DNA of 64,000 nucleotides from UBA2210 sp036825195. GTDB taxonomy: Bacteria > Desulfobacterota > Syntrophia > Syntrophales > UBA2210. Shown here piece by piece: positions 37,001-44,631 of the stretch. Location of the stretch: positions 16,584 through 80,583 of the forward strand of contig DAISYQ010000009.1 of NCBI GenBank assembly GCA_036825195.1. The letters are read 5' to 3'. The notes beneath the pieces are model-generated. The model did no database searches and was not told the origin of the DNA. It worked only from the letters and a program-made list of their open reading frames with translations. Every line of letters starts with the position of its first letter. The first letter of the stretch is position 1. A program made the position numbers and the translations under genes.

Positions 37001-38074
37001 CACAAAGGCATTCCGTTGCATATAGTCCAAGGAATCGTCAAAATCGAGAAAGACCAGGTCAAAGCCCTGGCTTCTCAGGTTTTCAAGCATGCCTTCCTGG
37101 TTCATTAATCCATAGAACTCATCCCAACCCCTGGTGTTGAACATATCGAAACCGTCTGTGACAATGACAGGATTCATCAAAACAGTGTGGCCCTCGGCGC
37201 GATAGATATACGCCCGTCCCGAGGCTGTCCTTCCCTCATAGGGAATGACACCCTGGATGTCCCAGACTTCATGGGGGTCGGGTGTAGTTAACGATGGCAC
37301 ATCAAGTATAAAACTGCTTTCCAGCGGGTTTTCATCTTCATCAACGGCCATCAAGCTGATAACTTTCTCTCCGGTCGTTGCATAATGGACAGATATCTCC
37401 TGGTCAAAGGTCACTTTTTGTGGACCCTGTCCATCATCGAAATCGATCTCGATGGAACGGAGCTGTTGGTCACGGTTGGAAAAATAACAAGCAGAATCAA
37501 GGACAAAGGTGACATTACCTCCTCTTCGGGTTGTCGAATCCAGAATGGAGGCAGCAAAGACCTGCTCTTCGTTAAAATCGACTACCGAAGATTGTCTCAT
37601 TTTCTCATCGGTGTCATCCGTAATACCGTAGGTAGAACTCTCCGGAATTTCCTTCTTTATGGTGTTGTATTTCAAATCAAGAAGGGCAATTGGAAAGACG
37701 CCCCTTGAATGGTATTTTTGTTTCGCCCGCGTATCGACGGATTTCACGGTCGGCAGGAAAGGCTGGTTGATCGAACTTTGACGCAATTCAAAGAGAATCT
37801 GTTTCCATCGTTTCAAGTCCAGTGGTTTCGACTCCGGCCTTCCGTCAAAGAGATGGATTTCCGAAAGGGGAATAACGGTATCATACAATAAACCGGTAGG
37901 AACGTTTTGAGTCTTGATAGAATCATGAAGGGGTCTGCTATTCTGGCTGATTATTTGCTGTTTTTCTCCTGCATCTTCATCTCCTCCCACTGAGGGGACG
38001 GCAAGAGATAACAGCAAGAGGATGATACAACTGATACGAACAGATTGAGGGAATAAGCGATCTATTGTTCTCAT
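34043..38074 (-). CDS. Giant secreted double hydrolase: lipase-like and SGNH-like domains plus four shared modules
   Basis: 1,343 residues. Signal peptide at 1-30 (SCIILLLLSLAVPSVGG), and GGAG before ATG 38072-38074. Residues about 185-255 form a PKD-like beta domain. Residues about 290-560 are an alpha/beta hydrolase: VVIVGPSMGGLVVRY type elbow with Ser382, then FISFDAPHQGANVPLGLQHW. Residues about 670-930 resemble SGNH/GDSL-type hydrolases of the IGYSHTSHGSQLVTG, NVVMWSWCDGVSDN, TFIYMTGHVDGTG and ILFDFADIESYDPDG kind. Residues about 935-1343 are the four shared modules. It would act outside the cell on esters or acylated glycans (inference). It is 55 bases upstream of the zinc-peptidase-like gene and in the same direction. 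Confidence 0.85.
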   Translation of the reverse strand: MRTIDRLFPQSVRISCIILLLLSLAVPSVGGDEDAGEKQQIISQNSRPLHDSIKTQNVPTGLLYDTVIPLSEIHLFDGRPESKPLDLKRWKQILFELRQSSINQPFLPTVKSVDTRAKQKYHSRGVFPIALLDLKYNTIKKEIPESSTYGITDDTDEKMRQSSVVDFNEEQVFAASILDSTTRRGGNVTFVLDSACYFSNRDQQLRSIEIDFDDGQGPQKVTFDQEISVHYATTGEKVISLMAVDEDENPLESSFILDVPSLTTPDPHEVWDIQGVIPYEGRTASGRAYIYRAEGHTVLMNPVIVTDGFDMFNTRGWDEFYGLMNQEGMLENLRSQGFDLVFLDFDDSLDYMQRNAFVLTRLIERIHEEQSGDTPLVIVGPSMGGLVVRYALAYMEKNGIEHNTRTFISFDAPHQGANVPLGLQHWVTFFAAHSAEADEMLDMLKAPASRQMLVYHCLQTSEGRAACDPLHTVFANEMADLGGYPHNVRKVAISNGSGYGLGLPFNPGDQLIEYEYRGWVKFLGIKVFVEITGNVWSVPDDSPETMIFEGKVLEDTGITIVSGTQPIDNAPGGTRSTNRELAEVDPGYGDISTQRPDHCFVPIISALDIDTSDLFYDIAGDSRIVDKTPFDEIYFSSENQEHVYITPENAEWFNKEVNYGRGFIINHHCTDISNIPDAWVQKAKSDLRIGYSHTSHGSQLVTGISAFKGIEGSTYDYTSSDWGANTGLFLNDYWANEYADDLGHSGDLEWYGATVTMLDNPDNDRNVVMWSWCDGVSDNTEEGIDDYLDAMNQLERDYPDITFIYMTGHVDGTGASGNLHRMNERIRTYCRDNNKILFDFADIESYDPDGVTNYMQRMADDNCDYDSDRDGSRDTNWADGWIAANPGSDLAQVAGRCDECAHSQRLNCVLKGRAFWWMMARIAGWDPSDSSTKLYFPHVASTTVWETELCVINTSDSQSLTGTFKAYNNAGVHVSEDVAVTLTPHGRREITVGDEFTGPAGIGYIIFESDRGTVSGYTKFYREGQYRVAIPATSEVNTGDIYVSHIASSNAWWTGVSLLNTTSSPKTLTIEFDNGTIMTKELAAYEHSAFTIRSIFDGLSQTDIASAVITGGSGVVGLELFGSMGKARQLSGILLKDKTCSTIYYPHVASNATWWTGIVAYNPSVANTTITITPYNEEGISLIPRSLEIDGQAKYIGTVAGLDLPVDTAWLQIDATSPVTGFELFATQDGNRMAGYTGVDISGKEGVFAKLEKDGWTGIAFVNTEDDPATVALTAYDDSGTVIAAKGIDLDGHEKIVGNPDGIFTGDDITAATYITYSSDREVVGFQLNASSNGMMLDALPGM
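34881..35001. repeat. 121-base near-identical direct repeat, copy 2
   Basis: Partner of 33482-33602, offset by 1,399 bases, one mismatch. It is positioned identically in the module array of the neighbouring gene. Confidence 0.85.
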
Positions 38075-38184
38075 GACATCTCCGAATCCTGTTTTTTCAC
38101 CGTTACATTCATAATAATCCTGCTTAAAGTCCTGTCGATGTTTTGAGTTAAGAAGGGGAGAGTATGGAAACCATGTGGGACGAG

Positions 38185-38223
38185 ACGAATTTTATACAAA
38201 CGAATTTTATACAAACGAATTTT
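38185..38223. repeat. 15-base tandem repeat, 2.6 units
   Basis: acgaattttatacaa occurs at 38185-38199 and 38200-38214, followed by a partial acgaatttt. It lies in the 278-base gap upstream of the double-hydrolase gene, where that gene's promoter would be. No gene was seen in the gap. Confidence 0.8.
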
Positions 38224-38352
38224 CCAGGGCTCACGCACTTGAGAAACCAAGAACTGTAACCGCCGGGGAGATCATCTTCTTCATCACCTGTTATAATCCG
38301 TTTTCCGTCATGGCCGCCTTTCCAGGCAAGCCGACCTGTCCCGAAACAATTG

Positions 38353-38781
38353 TTAGTTTGTATTCATAAAGGGAAGTCTCATAACGGAGGGACTGAGGTT
38401 CAGACACCACTTTCCACCTTCCCAAATCCATTCTTCTCTGGAGGTCATATTAAAGACATACCCCATCTGATTGGTTTGATACTTGACTATGGCAAGGGCT
38501 TTTTTACCGGGTTCAATTATCTCGATCTCTTCGATAGAAAACTCCTCCACCTGAAGATTGCATCGTTTGATAAAATTATTTCTGGGAATCGCATCCTTAA
38601 AGGCCTTTGCGCATAAGTCGTAGACGGCGCCCCAATCATTTCCAACTTTGGCATCCCATTCCAGTTGCACCTGCTTTTGCACAGTATCCTCGTCCGTATG
38701 ACCAACGGGAAGATGGGCACAGGAAACAAACAGCAACAACGTATACAGGCATACAATCAACCTTGAAATGTGCATCCTCAT
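38353..38781 (-). CDS. Small putative lipoprotein
   Basis: 142 residues. MRMHISRLIVCLYTLLLFVSC is a lipoprotein signal with a lipobox ending in Cys21. The mature part (QKQVQLEWDAKVGNDWGAVY, IEEIEIIEPGKKALAIVKY, REEWIWEGGKWCLNL) resembles small NTF2/DUF4878-like periplasmic domains. Function unknown. Its ATG overlaps the stop of the selenoprotein gene (ATGA), so the two are translationally coupled and may act together. Confidence 0.8.
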   Translation of the reverse strand: MRMHISRLIVCLYTLLLFVSCAHLPVGHTDEDTVQKQVQLEWDAKVGNDWGAVYDLCAKAFKDAIPRNNFIKRCNLQVEEFSIEEIEIIEPGKKALAIVKYQTNQMGYVFNMTSREEWIWEGGKWCLNLSPSVMRLPFMNTN

Positions 38782-39899
38782 TTTTCACCTCTGACCTTGG
38801 ATTGTCTTTCACGTTCCAATTTAATAAATTCCTCGGGAGACAAATCACGATATTTCTCTATTTCTCTCTCAATGTCCATGCGGTTCTGGGCCGCCTTTTC
38901 CTTATATGCTTTTAATGTCGCCTGCTCGATTTCGGCCATTTTCTTGTATATATTTTCTCCGGTGATGGCAAGGATCTCTTCATTTGCTGCTGTTGATTGG
39001 TTGATGGGTATCATTTTGGTCTGCTGATCCACGATCCGACCGGCCTCATTCAGAGTCAAGCGGACATATCCGAGGCTACGACCCTTTGAGGCGGCCTGCA
39101 GCAACAGTATTTTTTCTCCCCTGGTATGATCCTCTGCCAGGTCCTCCTCATTGCTCCCGCACGAGGCCTCTCTCCTTCCGAGGTCTCCCTCGCCAGTGAT
39201 GGCCAGATCGATACCATCCACTGTATCAACGATTGAACGCGTAGTTTCAAGACCGCACTGAGAAAGCAGAATGATAATACCCGCCTCCTTTCTAACCGCT
39301 GGGATCAGATTCGAAAGAACCTCTCGAGGTGGGAGGATATCAAGCAGATCCCGGGTTTCGGATGCTGTCACACTGTCAAACGCACCTTCGGGGACAATGC
39401 CGAGTATTCCCACGTTGATATTTTGTACCTTTACGACAGCGTAGGCACGGCCAAAGGGAGACAGGTCTTTCCTGTAGACAATATTTGAAGTAATCGCCGG
39501 GAAGGTAACATTGGCAGAGAGTCCTTTTATAAAACCGGGTCCGAAGAAAAAATCTTCTTTCCCCAGGTTCATGGCGGCATACCCCATCTTCTCCATTGCC
39601 TGCATACCGAGCCCTGCACTCATCTTTTTCGTAAGATCACTCTGTTTGCCCGTTGGTAATAGCGAACCGCAATCCACCAATAATACTCCCTTGTCCTCGC
39701 TTCGTATCGAGTTCACCACGGTTGCTATTCCGGCAAGACCGCCGGAAGTGCGTCCGCCTCACGAATGTCTCGGTGTAATCTGGCCCAACAGATCACCGGT
39801 AAAAAGGATGGTAACCGTCCGGTTCTTCCCGGCATGAGCGGGGGAAAAGGACAGCACCATTGCAAGCAATACCACAAGCATGAGGATCGCTTTTTTCAT
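38778..39899 (-). CDS. Exported metallophosphatase/5'-nucleotidase-fold selenoprotein (UGA decoded as Sec47)
   Basis: 373 residues from ATG 39897-39899 (AAAGGA eight bases upstream; another ATG one codon earlier) if TGA 39759-39761 is read as selenocysteine. Signal peptide: MKKAILMLVVLLAMVLSFSP, cleaved near AHA. The fold order matches UshA/YfkN-type N-domains: TVTILFTGDLLGQITP, then HSU-GGRTSGGLAGIATVV, VLLVDCGSLL, YAAMNLGKEDFFFG and INVGILGIV. Most metal ligands are changed: DxH reads DLL, GNH reads GKE, GHxH reads GEGD, so normal phosphatase activity is doubtful. Sec47 sits in the loop before the GG(L/I)A helix, where related periplasmic proteins often carry Cys. A perfect SECIS hairpin follows. 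Without Sec decoding the annotation would start at GTG 39719 and lose the signal peptide and first strand. Confidence 0.85.
39728..39747 (-). promoter_or_regulatory. Bacterial SECIS element for the metallophosphatase-fold selenoprotein
   Basis: On the minus strand, a perfect 7-bp stem TTCCGGC/GCCGGAA closes the 6-base loop GGTCTT, which begins GGU as in well-known bacterial SECIS loops. The stem starts 11 bases after the TGA and the loop 18 bases after it, the same geometry as the first selenoprotein gene here. Confidence 0.87.
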
Positions 39900-39928
39900 C
39901 ATCAAGGTCCTTTCAAATCGGGTCTATT

Positions 39929-42409
39929 TCAGTAAAAACCGATGGTATCTCCCATGAGCAAGAATCCATTGCATGAACCGAACAGATAAATACCGTTTAA
40001 GGGAAGTCCTTCTGATGATTCGATCTTGAGATATCGCGCCGCTGCGGTAAAATCATCGCCAAACAGATTTCTTACGGTAATAGCCATTCGCTCATTGGCT
40101 TCGAGATACCGATTTTTTTGACTCAGAAGGGTTCTTTGCTGGTCGAAGAGTGTAAACGTGATGTCGGTTCCCGCATCGTTGGGGTTCAGAAGACCAATGC
40201 CGGTCCACCATGTGCCGGAACAGGCGAGATGTGGAAGGCACAGTTCAGCCGAACCGCCGTCATACAAAGGCATCCCGGCGAGCTGAAGGCCATGTTGCGA
40301 GCCGTATGATAAAACTCCGCACAACGGTTGTCTGTCTTCGGATTTGATGCGCACGGAGGCAATCTCTCTCGATGTAACATCTGGGAATAGTTCTGATATC
40401 TCAGCTGCAATAATTTGTTTTTCAGCCAATCGCTGCTCAGCACTATCAATCAGGTCTCCTGCAGCATTATAGGCCCGAAGACGGACATTGGAGGGGGCAT
40501 CACCGGTATTCATGACTGCAATGTCCGTTACCCAGTATCCGCCGGAGGCGACATGGGGAACCACCAGCGAAGTGCTTCCCTTTCCGAGAAGAGGAATTAG
40601 ACACCTCCCTGCCGATGAGGGGTTATAGAACTTGAGATAGCCGATCAGGCTTTCCCTGCCGCTTTCCGTGAAGGCCCTCAGGGTCTGTGCACCCTCCAGA
40701 GCCGGTGTATAGGCGGCATCATATTCGATCTTCTCGCCTGCCGCCAGTGATATGGTATCCGTATCTTGAAGTTCACCGGCCGTATCATACGATTCTAACT
40801 GAGCCGTTTCACTTTCACCTCCGACATTGATCAAACCCCAGTATGTTTTCCATCCGGATGACACGGCAAAATAGGGAAAGAATACCTCCTCGCTGGAATT
40901 TTCTCGCGGGATCATATTCGATCCCATGAGGAGGGAATTTCCTGAGGCAACGGCCTGAAGACCGCTCATGGGCGAGTCGGAATCGACCAACAGATATCCT
41001 TTTGACGCGCAGCTGAGTCCGAATGTATGCGCATGCCCCACGATATGACACACACCTGACGGAATCGACCAGCCGCCCTGTATAGCACCATCGCGATCCA
41101 TCTGGGAAACAATGGTCTTACCGTCACGACCATCCGGATGTAACAGCGCCAATCCGTTGACCCAGGAACCCGAGGGATCGAGTACAAAGATGCCCTGATA
41201 GGCAAGTTCCTCCCGCAGGTACAGATCATAAGCGGGTTCCGCTTTGGTCTGAGCCGCAGGTGCGATTTCTATGGTACATGCTCCTGAAAAATCGACCGGT
41301 ATGGTCTGTTCTCCGCTGCCGCCCCCCTCTATCTCGGTTTCCCGCAGCAATTGTTGGTCGGGATCATAAGTTCGCAGGATAAGCCTCAAACCCGTTTCCA
41401 GTGCATCCACCCGGACGAACAGGGTATTGCCCGGATTCATATCGACCTTGAAGTAATCGCTTTCGGTGATCCAGTTCGAGGTGGAACCTTCCGCCAGTTC
41501 CGTACTTAATATCAGAGAATAATGGCCACTCGTCAGCTCCGCGGCTTTCTCAAAAGAGTTATTGCCGTTATAGGCATCGCCGTCCGTGGTTACGATTTTC
41601 ATCACCTCGTCAAGGTCGAGGCCCGGGTTTCTTCCACCGCTGCCCTCTGTGTAGGGGTACGGTTCCTTCGCATCTTGCGGGTGAGTGGAGATGCTTTCAC
41701 CTTCCCAGCCGCTGCCCGTGATTTCCTCTCCGTTCAGAATAAAATAATATGAAAAAGTTTTTTGTAATACCTTGGACCCCACATAGTCGGGATCGACCTG
41801 ATCGGACACGTACCAGATCGTTGTTGTGTAATGCCGTGTATCGGCGTCCTGGGTGTACTGCGTCTCATACTTGTACACCGGGTGATTCCAGACTTCTCCG
41901 TCCGTACCCAGGTCCATGATGACAGGGACCTTTTCAGATCCGATATAATCCGTTAATATCTTATGAAACTCCTCTGGTGTGCCGATGGCATATACATCAT
42001 AAAGCACCCCGTCATAGGCCGCCGTCAGGAGTCCCTTTTTATCCCCCACATCAAAGATCGTGCCCTTGTATATACCCCTGTGGGCAGGTTCCTCTTCGAG
42101 GATAGATGCCGCGGACCAAGCAAAACAAAGACCGTACCAGTCCGAGGCATCGGCGTCATAGTACTTGTTCCAGCCGTATTGCGAGGCGGGGCCGCTGTAG
42201 GTGCCGCTTGTAACATAATCGTATTTTTCCAGAGGAGCCGGACGCCCGTTATATCCTTCTCCGGTAACAAGTCCCCCTTCGAAAAAGGGCCACCACCAGC
42301 CCGACCACGGGAGCCAGTCGGCCTCATACTCCGAGCATTTCGCCGTTGTCGCCTGACCGAAGGAGAGCAGGATGAGTACTATTACAATAAGATATTTGTA
42401 TCTTCTCAT
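39929..42409 (-). CDS. Secreted transglutaminase-elicitor-like protein with three divergent shared modules
   Basis: 826 residues with signal peptide (YLIVIVLILLSFGQATTA). The N-terminal ~270 residues contain a Cys-enzyme-like motif, WYGLCFAWSAASILEEEP, followed by YKGTIFDVGDKKGLLTAAYD and VPVIMDLGTDGEVWNHPVY. This order resembles the transglutaminase elicitor (M81-type) family, but that assignment is moderate. The middle has a pre-peptidase-like beta domain (NNSFEKAAELTSGHYSLILS). The C-terminal ~330 residues hold three module copies: FFPYFAVSSGWKTYWGLINV, LVVPHVASGGYWVTDIAVMN and LCLPHLACSGTWWTGIGLLN. The ATG overlaps the TGA of the upstream gene (ATGA). Confidence 0.72.
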   Translation of the reverse strand: MRRYKYLIVIVLILLSFGQATTAKCSEYEADWLPWSGWWWPFFEGGLVTGEGYNGRPAPLEKYDYVTSGTYSGPASQYGWNKYYDADASDWYGLCFAWSAASILEEEPAHRGIYKGTIFDVGDKKGLLTAAYDGVLYDVYAIGTPEEFHKILTDYIGSEKVPVIMDLGTDGEVWNHPVYKYETQYTQDADTRHYTTTIWYVSDQVDPDYVGSKVLQKTFSYYFILNGEEITGSGWEGESISTHPQDAKEPYPYTEGSGGRNPGLDLDEVMKIVTTDGDAYNGNNSFEKAAELTSGHYSLILSTELAEGSTSNWITESDYFKVDMNPGNTLFVRVDALETGLRLILRTYDPDQQLLRETEIEGGGSGEQTIPVDFSGACTIEIAPAAQTKAEPAYDLYLREELAYQGIFVLDPSGSWVNGLALLHPDGRDGKTIVSQMDRDGAIQGGWSIPSGVCHIVGHAHTFGLSCASKGYLLVDSDSPMSGLQAVASGNSLLMGSNMIPRENSSEEVFFPYFAVSSGWKTYWGLINVGGESETAQLESYDTAGELQDTDTISLAAGEKIEYDAAYTPALEGAQTLRAFTESGRESLIGYLKFYNPSSAGRCLIPLLGKGSTSLVVPHVASGGYWVTDIAVMNTGDAPSNVRLRAYNAAGDLIDSAEQRLAEKQIIAAEISELFPDVTSREIASVRIKSEDRQPLCGVLSYGSQHGLQLAGMPLYDGGSAELCLPHLACSGTWWTGIGLLNPNDAGTDITFTLFDQQRTLLSQKNRYLEANERMAITVRNLFGDDFTAAARYLKIESSEGLPLNGIYLFGSCNGFLLMGDTIGFY

Positions 42410-43098
42410 TCCCGCACCAGCCAGTATTTCATGTTTGTATTTTTACCGTACACGGGCCAGGGAAAGGAACTGCCCCACCATTGTGTAAAAACCGTCTCTT
42501 GTGTTCCGATACATGTAACCTCGAGCAATCCCTCACCGGGCACCTGTCCCGGCAGTTCATCCACCGTGGATGTTCGGACCTCCTGCCGTATGGTCCGGAG
42601 CGCTTTGAGACCGTCTATGTGCCGTGTTACCGTAAAATCGACGGATGATGGGCATATGAGAGGAAAAACAGGCGTATCATAGGGGGTTAGTGTTTGTTCC
42701 GTTACAGCCGGAGCTGTCTCTTCGCGGGTGAGGACCCTGACTGACTCTTTACCGTGGCGCAGTTTGGTTATCTCCACACTGGCCAGGGAAAGGTTTTCGA
42801 CACGGTATAGAAGCCGTGACGATAGGTTCAGCAGTCCGTCTCTATCACGTATCTCCATAATGAGATATTCCGCATCGCCCTTTTTGATGCGATCCATGAT
42901 CTCGTATTCCCAGAAAACCGGCTGTGACCATTCGTCCTGTTCCGGACTCGTCCGGTAAACAGCCTGCACCGTCCAATGATCGCCAACGTTCCACTCCGGG
43001 ATGAAGGATTCCGCAGCTCCTGCCGTTCCGCCGAACAGAGTCGAAACGCACAAAAGGAGTGACAGTACAAGAACCAGGATTAAATGTTTTCTCATCAT
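42406..43098 (-). CDS. Exported protein of unknown function
   Basis: 230 residues from ATG 43096-43098, with AGGGG seven bases upstream. Longer frames run back through a terminator hairpin. Signal peptide: MRKHLILVLVLSLLLCVSTL, cleaved near AGA. The mature part is beta-rich (FIPEWNVGDHWTVQAVYRTS, EYLIMEIRDRDGLLNLSSRL). No family was recognised. It is first in a four-gene run with the transglutaminase-like protein, the metallophosphatase-fold selenoprotein and the lipoprotein, joined by ATGA overlaps or short gaps. Confidence 0.7.
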   Translation of the reverse strand: MMRKHLILVLVLSLLLCVSTLFGGTAGAAESFIPEWNVGDHWTVQAVYRTSPEQDEWSQPVFWEYEIMDRIKKGDAEYLIMEIRDRDGLLNLSSRLLYRVENLSLASVEITKLRHGKESVRVLTREETAPAVTEQTLTPYDTPVFPLICPSSVDFTVTRHIDGLKALRTIRQEVRTSTVDELPGQVPGEGLLEVTCIGTQETVFTQWWGSSFPWPVYGKNTNMKYWLVRE

Positions 43099-43128
43099 GT
43101 TTGTCCCCTGAAAGACCCCCGTACAAAA

Positions 43129-43160
43129 ATGAGCGGGATCGAAAGAAGGATCCCGCTCAT
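43129..43160 (-). terminator. Rho-independent terminator after the Cys-rich exported protein gene
   Basis: A perfect 12-bp stem ATGAGCGGGATC/GATCCCGCTCAT closes an 8-base loop (43141-43148). On the minus strand the stem runs into a TTTTT stretch. It lies 70 bases after the stop of the gene at 43229-44470 and just before the next gene's start. Confidence 0.85.
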
Positions 43161-43228
43161 TCACGTTACATCACGTGCCGCGACCATTGTATGAATTCGC
43201 AACGGTCGATACGGCAACTATTCATTTG

Positions 43229-44470
43229 TTACTTAAACGAACCTAAATCAAGACCACCGGTGAAATCGGTCGGAAGACCGAATGCCGTCGCATACTGCTC
43301 GTAGACCTGGAGCAGCGAAGACCACAGACGCGGCAGGGTACCCAGTCCGAATACCGTGTTTTCAATGTAGCAGTATCCGTCCACGAGGAAGTTGGTCTGG
43401 ACTTCCAGCCACCACGGACCGGCTGCGGGTGTCCCGTCGAACTCGTCAAGGATGGAACCCAGATCGAAGGCCCAGTTGGTCGTCGTGAAATCGGTCTTTA
43501 CGTAGGTGAATTTGTCGCCGTTCTTATCGGTCAGGATCAAGGTCGCTTCCATGGCCGCGGGTGCTACTGTAGCCTCCGCCCAGGGCAGCAGTGAACCGAT
43601 ATTATTGATGACGATTCCCGTATTCCAACTCCCACCGTCGGTCACGTAGGGGAAGTACATACCGAACTGACTCGGCAGCGGAATCGCCTCGGAATCACAG
43701 CAGACAACCGCTACGTCGATCGTGCACTCGCATACTGAAGTACAGTCGGCGCAGATTCCGCCCGATTCCTGGTTGAGGAGCTCGATCTTAACGGAGATAA
43801 CATCACCCTTGGTTACCGTCAGGTCGGTGCGGATAGGAGCGATATCGATCTTCCAGTGACTCAGCTTGTTCAGCTCGTCAGCCGCTGTAATCGTGTATCC
43901 CTGATCTATGTCGGTTACTATCACGGTAGCCTGGCTGGCCCAGGGAACCGTACAGTCCGGATCGTCCACAAGCACTGCCGGGGAGATTACTACCTTGTCA
44001 GAGTAACGTACAAAGGTTCCGTCACCGAAATTTTTGTCCAGTGATCCGGCGCAGGCAAGCGCCTCGGTGGCATACATACCGAACGCTACATTCGCGCTCG
44101 CACCGTATGCCCAGTACGCACCGTTTTCGCCGGCTTCGCCGTTGACCAGGATCGTCATCTTGACACCGATCGTCTGACCCTCGACAAAGTCGTTCGGGTC
44201 TTCACAGTTACAGATGTTGAAGATCAGGTGGCAGGGCTGGTCCGTATCGGTACCTTCCGTGTCACAATAGCCATATCTGGCATCCCAATCAAAGGCATAG
44301 CAGCTTGACTGCTCACCCGGACAGGGGATATTTTCCAGCTCACAGGTCTCTCCATACTTGCCGCCAGTCGGGCAGGTCGTACAGATCGGATCTCCCCATG
44401 CGGAAAAGGCGCCGGTGGTGAAACCGAACACCGCTACCATCACGGTAAATACAACAAATAATTTCTTCAT
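43229..44470 (-). CDS. Cys-rich exported protein, probably abundant
   Basis: 413 residues. Signal peptide: MKKLFVVFTVMVAVFGFTTG, cleaved near FSA. The N-terminal half is rich in Cys (PICTTCPTGGKYGETCELE, ICADCTSVCECTIDVAVVCC), suggesting disulfides. The C-terminal half has a single relative of the shared module (MYFPYVTDGGSWNTGIVINN). Expression signs are strong: GAGGAGG ten bases before ATG 44468-44470, a good -35 box upstream, its own terminator, and codons biased towards C-ending forms. It may be a major surface or sheath protein (inference). No close family was recognised. Confidence 0.75.
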   Translation of the reverse strand: MKKLFVVFTVMVAVFGFTTGAFSAWGDPICTTCPTGGKYGETCELENIPCPGEQSSCYAFDWDARYGYCDTEGTDTDQPCHLIFNICNCEDPNDFVEGQTIGVKMTILVNGEAGENGAYWAYGASANVAFGMYATEALACAGSLDKNFGDGTFVRYSDKVVISPAVLVDDPDCTVPWASQATVIVTDIDQGYTITAADELNKLSHWKIDIAPIRTDLTVTKGDVISVKIELLNQESGGICADCTSVCECTIDVAVVCCDSEAIPLPSQFGMYFPYVTDGGSWNTGIVINNIGSLLPWAEATVAPAAMEATLILTDKNGDKFTYVKTDFTTTNWAFDLGSILDEFDGTPAAGPWWLEVQTNFLVDGYCYIENTVFGLGTLPRLWSSLLQVYEQYATAFGLPTDFTGGLDLGSFK

Positions 44471-44599
44471 TTCTATAATTTCCTCCTCATTCTAAATATA
44501 TTATTACCAAAAACTTACCTACCTAACCAAAAAAACTTATAACCCTCCCGTATCACCTCCTCTCGTTTTTCACTGACCGTTATAAACAATCATTTTGTG

Positions 44600-44628
44600 C
44601 TCATACTAAAAGGTTCAAGGATTGTCAA
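44600..44628 (-). promoter_or_regulatory. Candidate promoter of the Cys-rich exported protein gene
   Basis: On the minus strand, a perfect TTGACA (44623-44628) and TATGAG (44600-44605) are 17 bases apart. The transcript would have a leader of about 120 bases with a strong Shine-Dalgarno at its end. Confidence 0.5.
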
Positions 44629-44631
44629 CCC

